Assembly: GCF_910584465.1 (NCBI RefSeq)
Contig: NZ_CAJUBK010000006.1
Location: 3,237-67,236, forward strand
DNA length: 64,000 bases
Origin: an uncultured Oscillibacter sp.
Lineage (GTDB): Bacteria > Bacillota > Clostridia > Oscillospirales > Oscillospiraceae
Direction: 5' to 3'
This document shows positions 23,653 through 32,107 of this stretch, in pieces. The notes beneath the pieces were generated by a model that was given only the letters and a program-made list of their open reading frames with translations, made no database searches and was not told the origin of the DNA. How positions within the stretch are numbered: the first letter of the stretch is position 1; every line of letters starts with the position of its first letter. Position numbers and translations under genes: made by a program.

Positions 23653-24480
23653 ATGAAGAGGCTCCTTCTCATCCTTTCGATCCTGCTCCTCACCGCCTGC
23701 GGCGGCTCCAGGGACGTGGAGCTGACGGTCTTCGCCGCCGCCTCCCTCCAGGAGACGCTGACGGAGGCCGGGGAGATCTATCAGGAGGATCACCCCGGTA
23801 TCGCCCTGGTCTTCAGCTTCGACTCCTCCGGCACCCTCAAGACGCAGATCGAGGAGGGCGCGGTCTGCGACCTCTTCCTCTCCGCCGGACAAAAGCAGAT
23901 GGATCAGCTGGACGCCGCCGTCGCTCCCGCTGTGGACGCCGAAGCCCCGGAGGAGGCCGGAGAGGGAGGTCTGGATCTCATCCTGTCGGACACCCGGGTG
24001 GACCTGCTGGAGAACCAGGTGGTCCTCGTGGTCCCGGAGGGCGGTCCCGCCGGGATCCGCAGCTTCGACGAGCTGTGCGGGGCCCTGGAGGCCGGGACCG
24101 TCCTCCTGGCCATCGGCAACCGCGACGTGCCTGTGGGCCAGTACACGCAATCGATCTTCGCCTACTACGGCCTGGACGAGGCGTCCCTGGCCGCCGCCGG
24201 GACGCTGACCTACGGTTCCAACGCCAAGGAGGTCACCGCCCAGGTGTCCGAGGGATCGGTGGACTGCGGCATCGTCTACGCCACCGACGCTTTTTCCGCC
24301 GGGCTGGAGATCGTGGACACCGCCACGGAGGAGATGTGCGGCCCGGTCGTCTACCCCGCCGCCGTGATGAAAGATACCGCCCATCCCGATGAGGCCCTGG
24401 ACTTCCTCACCTGGCTGGGCGCAGCCGGCGGAGGCATACCCGTGTTCGAGAGCGCGGGCTTCACCGGGATCGGCCGGTAA
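23653..24480 (+). CDS. modA: molybdate-binding lipoprotein ModA
   Basis: 275 aa. Lipoprotein signal peptide with lipobox LLTAC (Cys at about 16). The mature domain opens ELTVFAAASLQETLTEAG, the ModA ligand-binding start, with SFDSSGTLKTQIEEGA and VDCGIVYATDA. It captures molybdate or tungstate outside the membrane and passes it to ModB. The start has AAGAGAGG. It is preceded by the AT-rich 13-mer. Confidence 0.93.
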   Translation: MKRLLLILSILLLTACGGSRDVELTVFAAASLQETLTEAGEIYQEDHPGIALVFSFDSSGTLKTQIEEGAVCDLFLSAGQKQMDQLDAAVAPAVDAEAPEEAGEGGLDLILSDTRVDLLENQVVLVVPEGGPAGIRSFDELCGALEAGTVLLAIGNRDVPVGQYTQSIFAYYGLDEASLAAAGTLTYGSNAKEVTAQVSEGSVDCGIVYATDAFSAGLEIVDTATEEMCGPVVYPAAVMKDTAHPDEALDFLTWLGAAGGGIPVFESAGFTGIGR

Positions 24481-24495
24481 AACGGGAGGACCGCC

Positions 24496-25164
24496 ATGGA
24501 CTGGTTTCCCCTTTACAATTCTATCCGCGTCTCCGCCATCTCCACGGTCATCGTCTTCTTCCTCGGCATCTTTTCGGCGTATCATACCGCCAAGGCCCCC
24601 CGTGTGCTGAAAGGCGTCCTGGATGTGGCCCTGACCCTGCCCTTGGTCCTGCCGCCCACGGTGGTGGGGTATCTGCTCCTGCTGGTCCTGGGGCCGAGGC
24701 GGGCCGTCGGCTCCTGGTCCCTGGAGACCTTCGGCCTGCGGCTGACCATGACCTGGTGGTCCGCGGTCTTCGCCGCGGTGGCGGTGAGCTTCCCCCTGAT
24801 GTACCGCACCGCCCGGGGGGCCTTCGAGTCCTTCGACGAGACCCTGGCCCAGGCGGGGCGGACCCTGGGGCTGAGCGAGACCTTCATCTTCTGGCGCGTC
24901 CGGATGCCGAACTGCCGCCAGGGCATCCTGGCGGGGACGGTGCTGGCCTTCGCCCGGGCCTTGGGGGAATATGGGGCCACGTCCATGATCGCCGGGTACA
25001 CCCCCGGGCGGACCGCCGTCATCTCCACCACCGTCTACCAGCTCTGGCGCACCGGAGAGGACGCCCTGGCCCTGCGGTGGGTGCTGGTGGACCTGGCGGT
25101 CTCCGCTGTGGTGCTGCTGGCGGTGGACCTGCTGGAGCGGAAGGAGGGACGGCCATGTCCCTGA
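24496..25164 (+). CDS. modB: molybdate ABC permease ModB
   Basis: 222 aa, five or six membrane helices. The EAA coupling loop is AQAGRTLGLSETFIFWRV, and LPLVLPPTVVGYLLL near residue 50 is typical of ModB. Overlaps modC by 10 bp and follows modA by 15 bp. Confidence 0.93.
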   Translation: MDWFPLYNSIRVSAISTVIVFFLGIFSAYHTAKAPRVLKGVLDVALTLPLVLPPTVVGYLLLLVLGPRRAVGSWSLETFGLRLTMTWWSAVFAAVAVSFPLMYRTARGAFESFDETLAQAGRTLGLSETFIFWRVRMPNCRQGILAGTVLAFARALGEYGATSMIAGYTPGRTAVISTTVYQLWRTGEDALALRWVLVDLAVSAVVLLAVDLLERKEGRPCP

Positions 25165-26213
25165 CGGTGCGGATCCAGAAACGCTACGGCGGGTTCCGGC
25201 TGGACGCGGACTTCTCCGTGGAGAGCGGCGGGGCCCTGGCGCTGCTGGGGGCCTCCGGCTGCGGGAAGAGCGTGACGCTGAAGTGCATCGCCGGGATCGA
25301 CCGGCCCGACCGCGGGCGGATCGAGCTGGACGGACGGGTCCTCTTCGACCGTGACGCGGGGATCGACCTGCCGCCCCAGCGGCGGCGGATCGGGTTCCTC
25401 TTCCAAGACCACGCCCTGTTCCCCAACATGACGGTGGAGCGGAACATCGCCGTCTGCCTGCGGCATCTGGAAAAAACCAAGCGGATCGAGCGGACCCGTG
25501 AGCTCCTCTCCATGCTCCGCCTGGAGGGACTGGAGCGGCTCCACCCCCGGCAGCTCTCCGGCGGACAGCGGCAGCGGGCGGCCCTGGCCCGCATCCTGGC
25601 GTCGGATCCCCGGGCCCTCCTGCTGGACGAGCCCTTCTCCGCCTTGGACAGCTATCTGAAATGGCAGCTGGAAGAGGAGCTCCGGGACGTGCTGGACCGC
25701 TTCCCCGGCCCGGTGCTGTGGGTCAGCCACGACCGGGGGGAGGTCTTCCGGAACTGCCGCCGGGTCTGCGTGCTGGAGGGCGGACGTTCCTCCCCGGCGG
25801 TGGGGATGGAGGAGCTGATGACGGCCCCCGTCACCGTCAGCGCCGCCCGGCTCTCCGGGTGCGGGAGCTTCGTCCCCGTCCGCCCGGGGCCGGGGCCCGG
25901 ACTGGTGGAGGTCCCGGATTGGGGCGTGACGCTCCGTTCCGCCGCCCCCTGGCGGGAAGACGCCGCCACCCTGGGCGTCCGGGCCGGATGCGTCCACCCG
26001 GCGGGACCGGGGGAGGAGAACGCCTTCCCCTGCCGGGTGGTCCGGGCGACGGAGGACCTATCCTCGATGCGGATCTCCCTCCGCCCGGAGGGAGCGGGGC
26101 CCGCATCCCCCGTGCTTTGGATGGAGCTCCCCAAGGACGCCTGGGCGGCCCTCCCGGACCAGGGCCGCCTCCTGGCGGCGGTCCGGCCGGAAGATCTGAT
26201 GCTTTTAAGATAG
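25155..26213 (+). CDS. modC: molybdate ABC ATPase ModC
   Basis: 352 aa. Walker A GASGCGKS (about 35-42), signature QLSGGQRQRAAL, Walker B LLLDEP, and the switch His in WVSHDRGE. After about residue 230 comes a regulatory C-domain with a TOBE-like part (FPCRVVRATEDLSSMRISL). It powers molybdate import with ModB. Start ATG at 25155 has GGAGGGAC upstream. Confidence 0.93.
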   Translation: MSLTVRIQKRYGGFRLDADFSVESGGALALLGASGCGKSVTLKCIAGIDRPDRGRIELDGRVLFDRDAGIDLPPQRRRIGFLFQDHALFPNMTVERNIAVCLRHLEKTKRIERTRELLSMLRLEGLERLHPRQLSGGQRQRAALARILASDPRALLLDEPFSALDSYLKWQLEEELRDVLDRFPGPVLWVSHDRGEVFRNCRRVCVLEGGRSSPAVGMEELMTAPVTVSAARLSGCGSFVPVRPGPGPGLVEVPDWGVTLRSAAPWREDAATLGVRAGCVHPAGPGEENAFPCRVVRATEDLSSMRISLRPEGAGPASPVLWMELPKDAWAALPDQGRLLAAVRPEDLMLLR

Positions 26214-26224
26214 GAGGGGTCCTC

Positions 26225-26719
26225 ATGTATACAGCCGCAGTCCTGACGGTCAGCGACCGCTGCTCCCAAGGCCGGCGCTCCGACGAGGCGGGCCCCCTGG
26301 TGGCCTCCCTGCTGGCGGGAGCGGGCTATCGGGTGATCGAGACGGCCGTCGTCCCGGACGAACGGCCCAAGATCGAAGCCGCCCTGGCGGAGCTCTCCGA
26401 CCAAAAAGGCGCCGCCTTGGTGGTCACCACCGGCGGCACCGGCTTCTCCCCCCGGGACGTGACCCCGGAGGCCACCGCCGCCGTCTGCGGCCGCATGGTC
26501 CCCGGCATCCCGGAGGCCATGCGGGCGGCATCCCTGGCCGTCACCCCGCGGGCCATGCTGTCCCGCGCCGCGGCGGGCATCCGGGGCGGGACGCTGATCG
26601 TCAACCTGCCCGGCAGTCCGAAAGCGGCCCGCGAGAACCTGGAAGCCGTCCTCCCCGCGCTGGAGCACGGGCTGAAGATGCTCCTGGGCGGTCCGGCGGA
26701 CTGCGCCGCGCTCCCTTGA
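26225..26719 (+). CDS. molybdopterin adenylyltransferase, MogA/MoaB type
   Basis: 164 aa. AVLTVSDRCSQG at 5-16, VVPDE, VVTTGGTGFSPRDVTPEAT and IVNLPGSPKAARENL are the MogA/MoaB landmarks. It activates molybdopterin with ATP before metal insertion. Eleven bp after modC; last gene of the operon, followed by the hairpin repeat cluster. Confidence 0.92.
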   Translation: MYTAAVLTVSDRCSQGRRSDEAGPLVASLLAGAGYRVIETAVVPDERPKIEAALAELSDQKGAALVVTTGGTGFSPRDVTPEATAAVCGRMVPGIPEAMRAASLAVTPRAMLSRAAAGIRGGTLIVNLPGSPKAARENLEAVLPALEHGLKMLLGGPADCAALP

Positions 26720-27080
26720 AAGACCGGGGCCCTGCAGCGCCCCCGGCGCATGGAGGCCCTCTGCGCCCTTTCGAACGAACGTGGACGGCCGGACCTCCGC
26801 GGGCCCGCCGGCCTGGCCGGAGCGGCGGCAGCGCCGCCTATACGGGATCGAAAGCGCCCTCCCGGGAGGCCGGGAGGACGCTTCGGCCTGTCGAAAACGT
26901 CTTTTCGACAGGCCGAGCAAGTTTTCAGAACTTTTTTGAAAGTTCTGAAAACTTTTTATTGAAAACGAAAGGGACCCTTCCTGGGTCCCTCTCGTGACTC
27001 TCTTCCTTCCCGTCGAGGAAGTCTCCTCTACTTTTTCGACACTCTGAAGCGCCCTCCCGGTCTCCCGGGAGGGCGCGTAT
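26720..27080. repeat. dispersed hairpin repeat cluster between mog and xdhC
   Basis: Gene-free gap of 370 bp between convergent genes. Contents in order: a GGCGCATGGAGGCC-like fragment (26745-26770); hairpin 1 CGGCCTGTCGAAAACG/CTTTTCGACAGGCCG (26884-26915); hairpin 2 AAGTTTTCAGAACTTT/AAAGTTCTGAAAACTT (26919-26954); module 3 GGGACCC-TTCCT-GGGTCCC (26971-26989) followed by TCTTCCTTCCCGTCGAGGAA; and CGCCCTCCCGG/CCGGGAGGGCG (27051-27076). Hairpins 1 and 2 recur at 43.8 and 60.7 kb. They probably terminate both genes. Confidence 0.88.
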
Positions 27081-27089
27081 CTATATATT

Positions 27090-28067
27090 TTATAAATGTG
27101 ATGGGCACCCGTGGGACGCCGCACCCGCCGCTTCCCGCCGGAGGGCCCGCTCATAGATCAGCTCCCCCGTGATGCTGACGGCGATCTCCTCCGGCGTCAC
27201 CGCCTTGATGGCCGTGCCGATGGGGGTGTGGACGCTCCGAATCGCCTCCTCCGAGATCCCCGCCTCCCGGAGGCGCCGGTCCACATAGGCCGTCTTCGCC
27301 CGGGAACCCATGACCCCCACATAGGCCAGGGGCCTCCGCAGGAGCTGCTCCTCCACCTCGAAGTCGTGGCTGTGGCCGCTGGTCATGACCACGGCGCAGT
27401 CCTCTGCCGTCAGCTCCAGTCCGCCGGCGATGTCCGTGTATGCGTGGCAGACCACCGTCTCCGCCTCCGGGAACCGGGCGGGGCCGGCGAACTCCGGCCG
27501 GTCGTCGAACACCGCCACCCGGAAGCCCACGCTCCGCAGCACCGGGACCAGGGCCAGGGCGCAGTGCCCGCCGCCGAAGATCACCACCCGCTCCCCCACC
27601 GGCAGGGGCAGGATCAGCCGCTCCCCGTCCCAGGCCGGAGCGGCCGGGCCCTCCTCCAGCAGGGCGGGCGGCCTGTCCGCCTCCAGGGCCAGCCAGCCGC
27701 TCCGATGGACCGCCAGCCGCTCCAGGGCCTCTCGGGCCAGGGCCCGCCAGGGCCCGCTGTCATGGGGGATGGATTGGAGGAGCACCGTCTGCTCCCCGCC
27801 GCAGACGGAGTCCAGCTCCCCGCCGTGGCGGAGCTCCAGGCGGCGCAGGGCGGACCGCCTCTCATGAAGCAGCTCCGCCGCGAAAGCCAGCGTCTGGGCC
27901 TCCCCCGGCCCGCCGCCGATGGTCCCGGCCTCCAGGCCGGACCTCCCCGCCAGCAGCTGGGCCCCGGCCCCTCGGGGCGTGGAGCCCTGGGCGGAGACGA
28001 CGGTCGCCAGGACGGCGTCCTGCCCGTCCTCCAGCAGGGCCAGCAGTTTTTCGAAGATCGTCCGCAT
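27090..28067 (-). CDS. XdhC/CoxI family molybdoenzyme maturation protein
   Basis: 325 aa. N-terminal XdhC_CoxI domain (VLATVVSAQGSTPRGAGAQL, TIGGGPGEA) and C-terminal Rossmann domain (VVIFGGGHCALALVPVL; VVMTSGHSHDFEVEEQLL; YVGVMGSRAKT). It binds the molybdenum cofactor and promotes its sulfuration and insertion into xanthine dehydrogenase-type hydroxylases, so such an enzyme should be encoded elsewhere. Start has AAAGGAG. It faces the moa-mod operon; its stop codon lies in a degenerate copy of the AT-rich element (TTTTATAAA at 27088-27096). Confidence 0.9.
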   Translation of the reverse strand: MRTIFEKLLALLEDGQDAVLATVVSAQGSTPRGAGAQLLAGRSGLEAGTIGGGPGEAQTLAFAAELLHERRSALRRLELRHGGELDSVCGGEQTVLLQSIPHDSGPWRALAREALERLAVHRSGWLALEADRPPALLEEGPAAPAWDGERLILPLPVGERVVIFGGGHCALALVPVLRSVGFRVAVFDDRPEFAGPARFPEAETVVCHAYTDIAGGLELTAEDCAVVMTSGHSHDFEVEEQLLRRPLAYVGVMGSRAKTAYVDRRLREAGISEEAIRSVHTPIGTAIKAVTPEEIAVSITGELIYERALRREAAGAASHGCPSHL

Positions 28068-28105
28068 AGCGGCGCTCCTTTCTTATCGAGGCGAAGATCC
28101 GAACG

Positions 28106-28783
28106 CTACGTCCTGCTCAGCTTCCCGGAAAGCACCAGCTCCCGGGTCAGGGGCACGTCCTCCGGCAGCTCCACGGTGATGGAGTGCCACAAGGGCGCGC
28201 CATGCTTGTCCTCCTGAGCCTCGTGGTGATAGTGCACGGAGACCGTATGGACCGGGGTCCTGGGGGACAGCTCCTCGTAGAGCTCCATGGCCCGGTCCGC
28301 CATGGCCGACCGCATGGCATCCTCATCTGGCACTGGGGCGCTGTCCTTGTCCCTGAAGTCTATGCGGATGCCTACCACCGGCTCCTCCGGGTCCCCGGGC
28401 GTCCATTTGGCCCACCAGAAAGCCATGTGGCCGTTGACCTCCGGGCTCTCGGCGATGCCCAGCTCCTTCCGCAGGACCGTCTCCCGGCGCTCGTCCTCCA
28501 CCAGCCCGGATCTCAGGTCGTAGCCCAGGGAGCGGCGGCCGCCTTCCTTCAAGGTGAAGTCCAGGAAATAGCCGCTGCACACGGGATCGTACTTGGCCCA
28601 GGGCCCCTCCGGCGACAGATCCGGGTAGACCTGGGCGGCATAGGTCCGCAGCTGTGCGGCAGAGACCAGGTTCCCCAGTACCGGGAACCAGCCCACGCTC
28701 CCGCTCAGCAGGGCGAAGGCCGCGAGGAGCGCCAGCAGCAGCGCCGCGCCGCCCAGGATCTTCGTTCGTTTCATGTCCATCAT
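28106..28783 (-). CDS. membrane-anchored protein, YfjL-like, unknown
   Basis: 225 aa. One N-terminal membrane helix (ILGGAALLLALLAAFALLSG), then an extracellular domain of about 190 residues with WWAKWTPGD and VSVHYHHEAQED. It resembles small YfjL-like proteins of Firmicutes, without known function. Overlapping ATG codons follow AAGGAAGGG. It lies between traX-like and xdhC genes on the same strand, 38 bp from xdhC. Confidence 0.65.
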   Translation of the reverse strand: MMDMKRTKILGGAALLLALLAAFALLSGSVGWFPVLGNLVSAAQLRTYAAQVYPDLSPEGPWAKYDPVCSGYFLDFTLKEGGRRSLGYDLRSGLVEDERRETVLRKELGIAESPEVNGHMAFWWAKWTPGDPEEPVVGIRIDFRDKDSAPVPDEDAMRSAMADRAMELYEELSPRTPVHTVSVHYHHEAQEDKHGAPLWHSITVELPEDVPLTRELVLSGKLSRT

Positions 28784-28804
28784 CCCTTCCTTCCTGCCGC
28801 CCGG

Positions 28805-29656
28805 TCAGCCCCCCGAAAGGAGGGGCCACGCCGCCCAGGACAGCGCGTATAAGACATAAACGTGCGCGGGATAGAACAGGTAGAAGAACGTCTTCGGCCC
28901 CCGGCCCCGCTCTCCATTGTAGCACAGCATCAGGACCGCCGCAAGGGCCCCATACCACTCATAGGCCGTGGTGAACATCATCGTCCAATGGAAATCCGGG
29001 GACTGGGAGAACACCAGCAGAGGATAAAAGAAGTAATAAAGCACCGTGAAGCCCGCGAAGACGCCGGCCTGGACCCTCCGGTCCTTTCGGAAGCCATACA
29101 GCAAGATCCCCGTGAGGATCGTGCCGATAGTGGCGTCCGGATTCGAGTTCCACATGGGCAGGAACGTATACCCCAGGACGGACAGGGGCATCTGGAGAGC
29201 GGGGACCATCCCCATGAGCATACTTGCCAGGACCGGCCACGCCAGGGGCAGGACCACCGCCGCCAGCCCCGGTCCCCAGCGCTTCTCCCTCAGCCAGTCC
29301 ATGCCCTGGAAGACCACCATCAAAATGGCGAAGGAGGTCATCATGCCGTTCATGGGATAGAAGCCGTCGGGCCGGACCGGCAGGAGGCCGGCTATCATCA
29401 AAAACAGCAGACCGGACATCAGCAGATGTATGAAATATACTTTTATAAAGTACTTTCTTCTATCATGGGTGTGGGCGAAGCCCTCCGTCAAGCAGAACAG
29501 GAACAGCGGTGCGGACAGCCGCCCCAGCATACTGAACCAGTCCGGCACCCGGCCCGTGTAGGCGAACATATAGTGGATGTGATCCAGGACCATCAAGACC
29601 AGGGCGATCCATTTCAGTGCCGTGGCGCTGAGGCCCCTCGTTCTTAACCCCTCCAT
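28805..29656 (-). CDS. TraX family membrane protein
   Basis: 283 aa with about eight membrane helices. TraX hallmarks: SATALKWIALVLMVLDHIHY at the N-terminus and GRLSAPLFLFCLTEGFAHT. In F plasmids TraX acetylates pilin; chromosomal Firmicute members are of unknown function and may acylate envelope molecules. I used the ATG at 29656, with AAAGGGAG upstream, rather than one six codons earlier. An exact copy of the 13-mer lies inside the coding region, encoding KYFIKV with the rare ATA codon. Confidence 0.85.
   Translation of the reverse strand: MEGLRTRGLSATALKWIALVLMVLDHIHYMFAYTGRVPDWFSMLGRLSAPLFLFCLTEGFAHTHDRRKYFIKVYFIHLLMSGLLFLMIAGLLPVRPDGFYPMNGMMTSFAILMVVFQGMDWLREKRWGPGLAAVVLPLAWPVLASMLMGMVPALQMPLSVLGYTFLPMWNSNPDATIGTILTGILLYGFRKDRRVQAGVFAGFTVLYYFFYPLLVFSQSPDFHWTMMFTTAYEWYGALAAVLMLCYNGERGRGPKTFFYLFYPAHVYVLYALSWAAWPLLSGG
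29440..29452 (-). repeat. 13-mer TACTTTATAAAAG, copy 3 (within the traX-like gene)
   Basis: Exact copy on the minus strand in frame with the TraX-like protein. It may be coding coincidence, but the codons are unusually AT-rich for the gene. Confidence 0.7.
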
Positions 29657-29700
29657 GCGTGCGCTCCCTTTCATTCGTATTATTGAGTTGGTACAATAGT

Positions 29701-29729
29701 ATAATAATACGATCTTGCGGAGAAGTCAA
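29701..29729 (-). promoter_or_regulatory. promoter of the traX-like gene
   Basis: Minus strand TTGACT (29729-29724), 17 bp, TATTAT (29706-29701). Confidence 0.7.
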
Positions 29730-29731
29730 GC

Positions 29732-29769
29732 GAAAAAAAGCCCCGCGCCCGGTCAAGGACCGGGCGCGG
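29732..29769 (-). terminator. terminator of the NhaC-family gene
   Basis: 12-bp stem CCGCGCCCGGTC/GACCGGGCGCGG followed on the minus strand by TTTTTTT after GGC, 36 bp past the stop at 29805. Confidence 0.85.
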
Positions 29770-29804
29770 ACAGAAGGAAGGTGGAGTTCCTCCCGGGGGC
29801 TGGC

Positions 29805-31556
29805 TCAGCTGACGCTGGGACCCTTGGAGCGGATCACGAACAGCGCACCGATCATCAGCACGATGCCGATGGGCAGGCCCAGCAGACCGGGCAGGCCCGC
29901 GCTGACCAGGATGCCGGCGATGAGGTAGGTCACGCCGGACACCACCGCGCAGGTGATGGCATAGGGCAGCTGGGTGGAAACATGGTTCACGTGGTCGCAC
30001 TGGGCGCCCGCGGAGGCCATGATGGTGGTGTCGGAGATGGGGGAGCAGTGGTCGCCGCAGACGGCGCCCGCCATGCAGGCGGAGATGCAGACGATGGCCA
30101 TGGGGTCGTCCATGGAGAACACGTTCTGCACGATGGGGATCAGGATGCCGAAGGTGCCCCAGGAGGTGCCGGTGGCGAAGGCCAGCAGGCAGCCGATGGC
30201 GAACACGATCAGGGGCAGGATGATCTGGAGGCCCTCGGCGGAGGTCCGGACGAAGTCACGGACGAAGAACTTCGCGCCCAGGGAGTCCGTCATGTTCTTC
30301 AGGCTCCAGGCGAAGGTCAAGATCATGATGGCGGGGACCATGGCCTTGAAGCCCTCGGGGATGCAGCCCATCATCTCCTTGAAGCTCATGGATCTGCGGA
30401 TGAGGTAATACGCCAGGGTGAACACCAGCGCGAAGGCGCTGCCCAGCATCAGGCCCACGGAGGCGTCGGAGTTGGAGAAGGCGGAGATGAAGCCCTCGCC
30501 CTCGAAGAAGCCGCCGGAGTAGATCATGCCGATGACGCAGCAGACGATCAGCACCACCACGGGCAGCACCAGATCCAGCACGGTGCCCTTGCCCGCGGGG
30601 GCGTCGTCCTCAGCGCCCGCGTAGGGGTTGGAGCCGGAGAAGAGGTCCCCCTTCTCCCGGGCGTTCTTCTCGTATCTCGCCATGGAGCCGAACTCGATCT
30701 TCATGACGATCATGCCCACCATCATGACGATGGTCAGCAGGGCGTAGTAGTTGTACGGGATGGCCCGCAGGAAGAGGTTGAACCCCTGGCCGTCCTCGGC
30801 GAAGCCCGCCACGGCGGCGGCCCAGGAGCTGATGGGGGCGATGATGCACACCGGGGCGGCGGTGGCGTCGATGATGTAGGCCAGCTTCGCCCGGGAGATG
30901 TTGTGCTTGTCGGTGATGGGCCGCATGACGCTGCCCACGGTGAGGCAGTTGAAATAATCGTCGATGAAGATCAGCACGCCCAGGAGCACGGAGGCCAGCT
31001 GCGCGCCGACGCGGGACTTGATGTGGTCCTTGGCCCAGCGGCCAAAGGCGGCGGAGCCGCCCGCCTTGTTCATCAGGCACACCATGGAGCCCAGGATGAT
31101 CAGGAAGATCAGGATGCCCATGTTGTAGCTGTCGGTGACGGAGGCCACGATGCCGTCGTTGAACACATGGAGGATGGTGCCCTCAAAGGCGAAGTTGGAG
31201 TACAGCAGGCCGCCCACCAGGATGCCCACGAAGAGGGAGGAATAGACCTCCTTGGTGATCAGGGCCAGGGCGATGGCGATGATGGGGGGGATCAGGGACC
31301 AGAAGGTGTTGTAGAAGGGACTGGGGGACTCCACATAGCCCACATATCCGCTGTCCGCGCAGGTCTCGCAGGGCACGGCCTCCAGATCCTCGGACAGGAC
31401 GACGCCGGAGGCGCCGCAGTCGGGGCACTCGATGTACTTGGTGCCCGCCAGCTCCGTGGGGTCCTCGCCCGCCGCCAGGGCGGGGACGGTCATGACCGCG
31501 CACAGCAGGAACACGACGGCCATCAGCGGCAGGAACCGCCTTCTCAGGGTTCTCAT
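29805..31556 (-). CDS. NhaC-family transporter, predicted lysine transporter (LysW type)
   Basis: 583 aa. An N-terminal signal-like helix (8-29) is followed by a short domain with Cys44, 47, 63 and 66 (CPDC..CETC), a zinc-ribbon pattern, then about 11-12 NhaC-type membrane helices with IFIDDYFNCLTVGS and GAVCGDHCSPISDTT. NhaC proteins exchange Na+ and H+, but members under lysine riboswitches were predicted by comparative genomics to be lysine transporters; the leader here carries that riboswitch. The start at 31556 has AGGAGAG. The ribbon's side of the membrane depends on whether the first helix is cleaved. Confidence 0.88.
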   Translation of the reverse strand: MRTLRRRFLPLMAVVFLLCAVMTVPALAAGEDPTELAGTKYIECPDCGASGVVLSEDLEAVPCETCADSGYVGYVESPSPFYNTFWSLIPPIIAIALALITKEVYSSLFVGILVGGLLYSNFAFEGTILHVFNDGIVASVTDSYNMGILIFLIILGSMVCLMNKAGGSAAFGRWAKDHIKSRVGAQLASVLLGVLIFIDDYFNCLTVGSVMRPITDKHNISRAKLAYIIDATAAPVCIIAPISSWAAAVAGFAEDGQGFNLFLRAIPYNYYALLTIVMMVGMIVMKIEFGSMARYEKNAREKGDLFSGSNPYAGAEDDAPAGKGTVLDLVLPVVVLIVCCVIGMIYSGGFFEGEGFISAFSNSDASVGLMLGSAFALVFTLAYYLIRRSMSFKEMMGCIPEGFKAMVPAIMILTFAWSLKNMTDSLGAKFFVRDFVRTSAEGLQIILPLIVFAIGCLLAFATGTSWGTFGILIPIVQNVFSMDDPMAIVCISACMAGAVCGDHCSPISDTTIMASAGAQCDHVNHVSTQLPYAITCAVVSGVTYLIAGILVSAGLPGLLGLPIGIVLMIGALFVIRSKGPSVS

Positions 31557-31570
31557 AGCTCTCTCTCCTA

Positions 31571-31610
31571 AAATGAAAAATGGAGTCATGACAGCTTGTC
31601 ATGACTCCAT
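31571..31610 (-). terminator. riboswitch-controlled terminator
   Basis: 14-bp perfect stem ATGGAGTCATGACA/TGTCATGACTCCAT, three-base loop, followed on the minus strand by TTTTTCATTTT and then the ribosome binding site of the transporter. Confidence 0.9.
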
Positions 31611-31638
31611 ACCGTACACACGGACCGGACGGATCCAC

Positions 31639-31803
31639 GACAGCGCTCCACCTCCGAAGAGGTGACAGTCCGCGGGATGTTCTCACCGCGGCCCGGCCCC
31701 GGATCCCTCAGGCGGGATGACCGAGACCTCGGCGGAAGCCCCTTCCCCCCTCCCCGGTTCCTGAACCTTGGGGAGGCGTACTCTTGACTTCCGCGCCTCT
31801 ATC
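31639..31803 (-). ncRNA. lysine riboswitch (L-box)
   Basis: On the minus strand: GATAGAGGCGCGGAAGTCAA then GAGTACGCC at the 5' end, GGGAAGGGGCTTCCGCCGAG in the middle, and ACTGTCACC..GGTGGAGCGCTGTC at the 3' end. These are the conserved L-box blocks (GAGGCGCR..AAGAGUA, GGGAAAGGG..CGCCGA, UGUCA..GUGGAGAGCUAUC). GATAG pairs with CTGTC to close P1. A transcription terminator and a transporter gene follow directly. Confidence 0.88.
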
Positions 31804-31815
31804 ATGCTGGCCCTT

Positions 31816-31843
31816 ATTATAGTAGCCTGTCCCCAAATGTCAA
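31816..31843 (-). promoter_or_regulatory. promoter of the lysine-riboswitch transcript
   Basis: Minus strand TTGACA (31843-31838), 16 bp, TATAAT (31821-31816), 13 bp before the aptamer. The rest of the 551-bp gap (31850-32020) is GC-rich and shows no gene. Confidence 0.85.
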
Positions 31844-32021
31844 CCATCTTTTCAAAATTTCCCCCAACTTTTTTGGGCCGCTCCCCCGGGGGATCGGGGC
31901 CCCCGGCGGCGGAGCGTCCCGCCTGTCCCCGGGGAGCTCCGCCGCCTTTGCGCAGTTTGCCCAGCCCCCGCCCCGGCCCTTCCCGCCGTCTAGGGCAAAA
32001 CGACGATTTTCCGAAAAGCGT

Positions 32022-32049
32022 TTGACATGGGACGCGGAGATGCTACAAT
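32022..32049 (+). promoter_or_regulatory. promoter of the aminotransferase
   Basis: TTGACA (32022-32027), 16 bp, TACAAT (32044-32049). Confidence 0.8.
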
Positions 32050-32107
32050 AAGACAATACGCACCCTGCGTAAAACGAACGATCGAAAGCCCCAAGGAGGC
32101 GAAAAGG

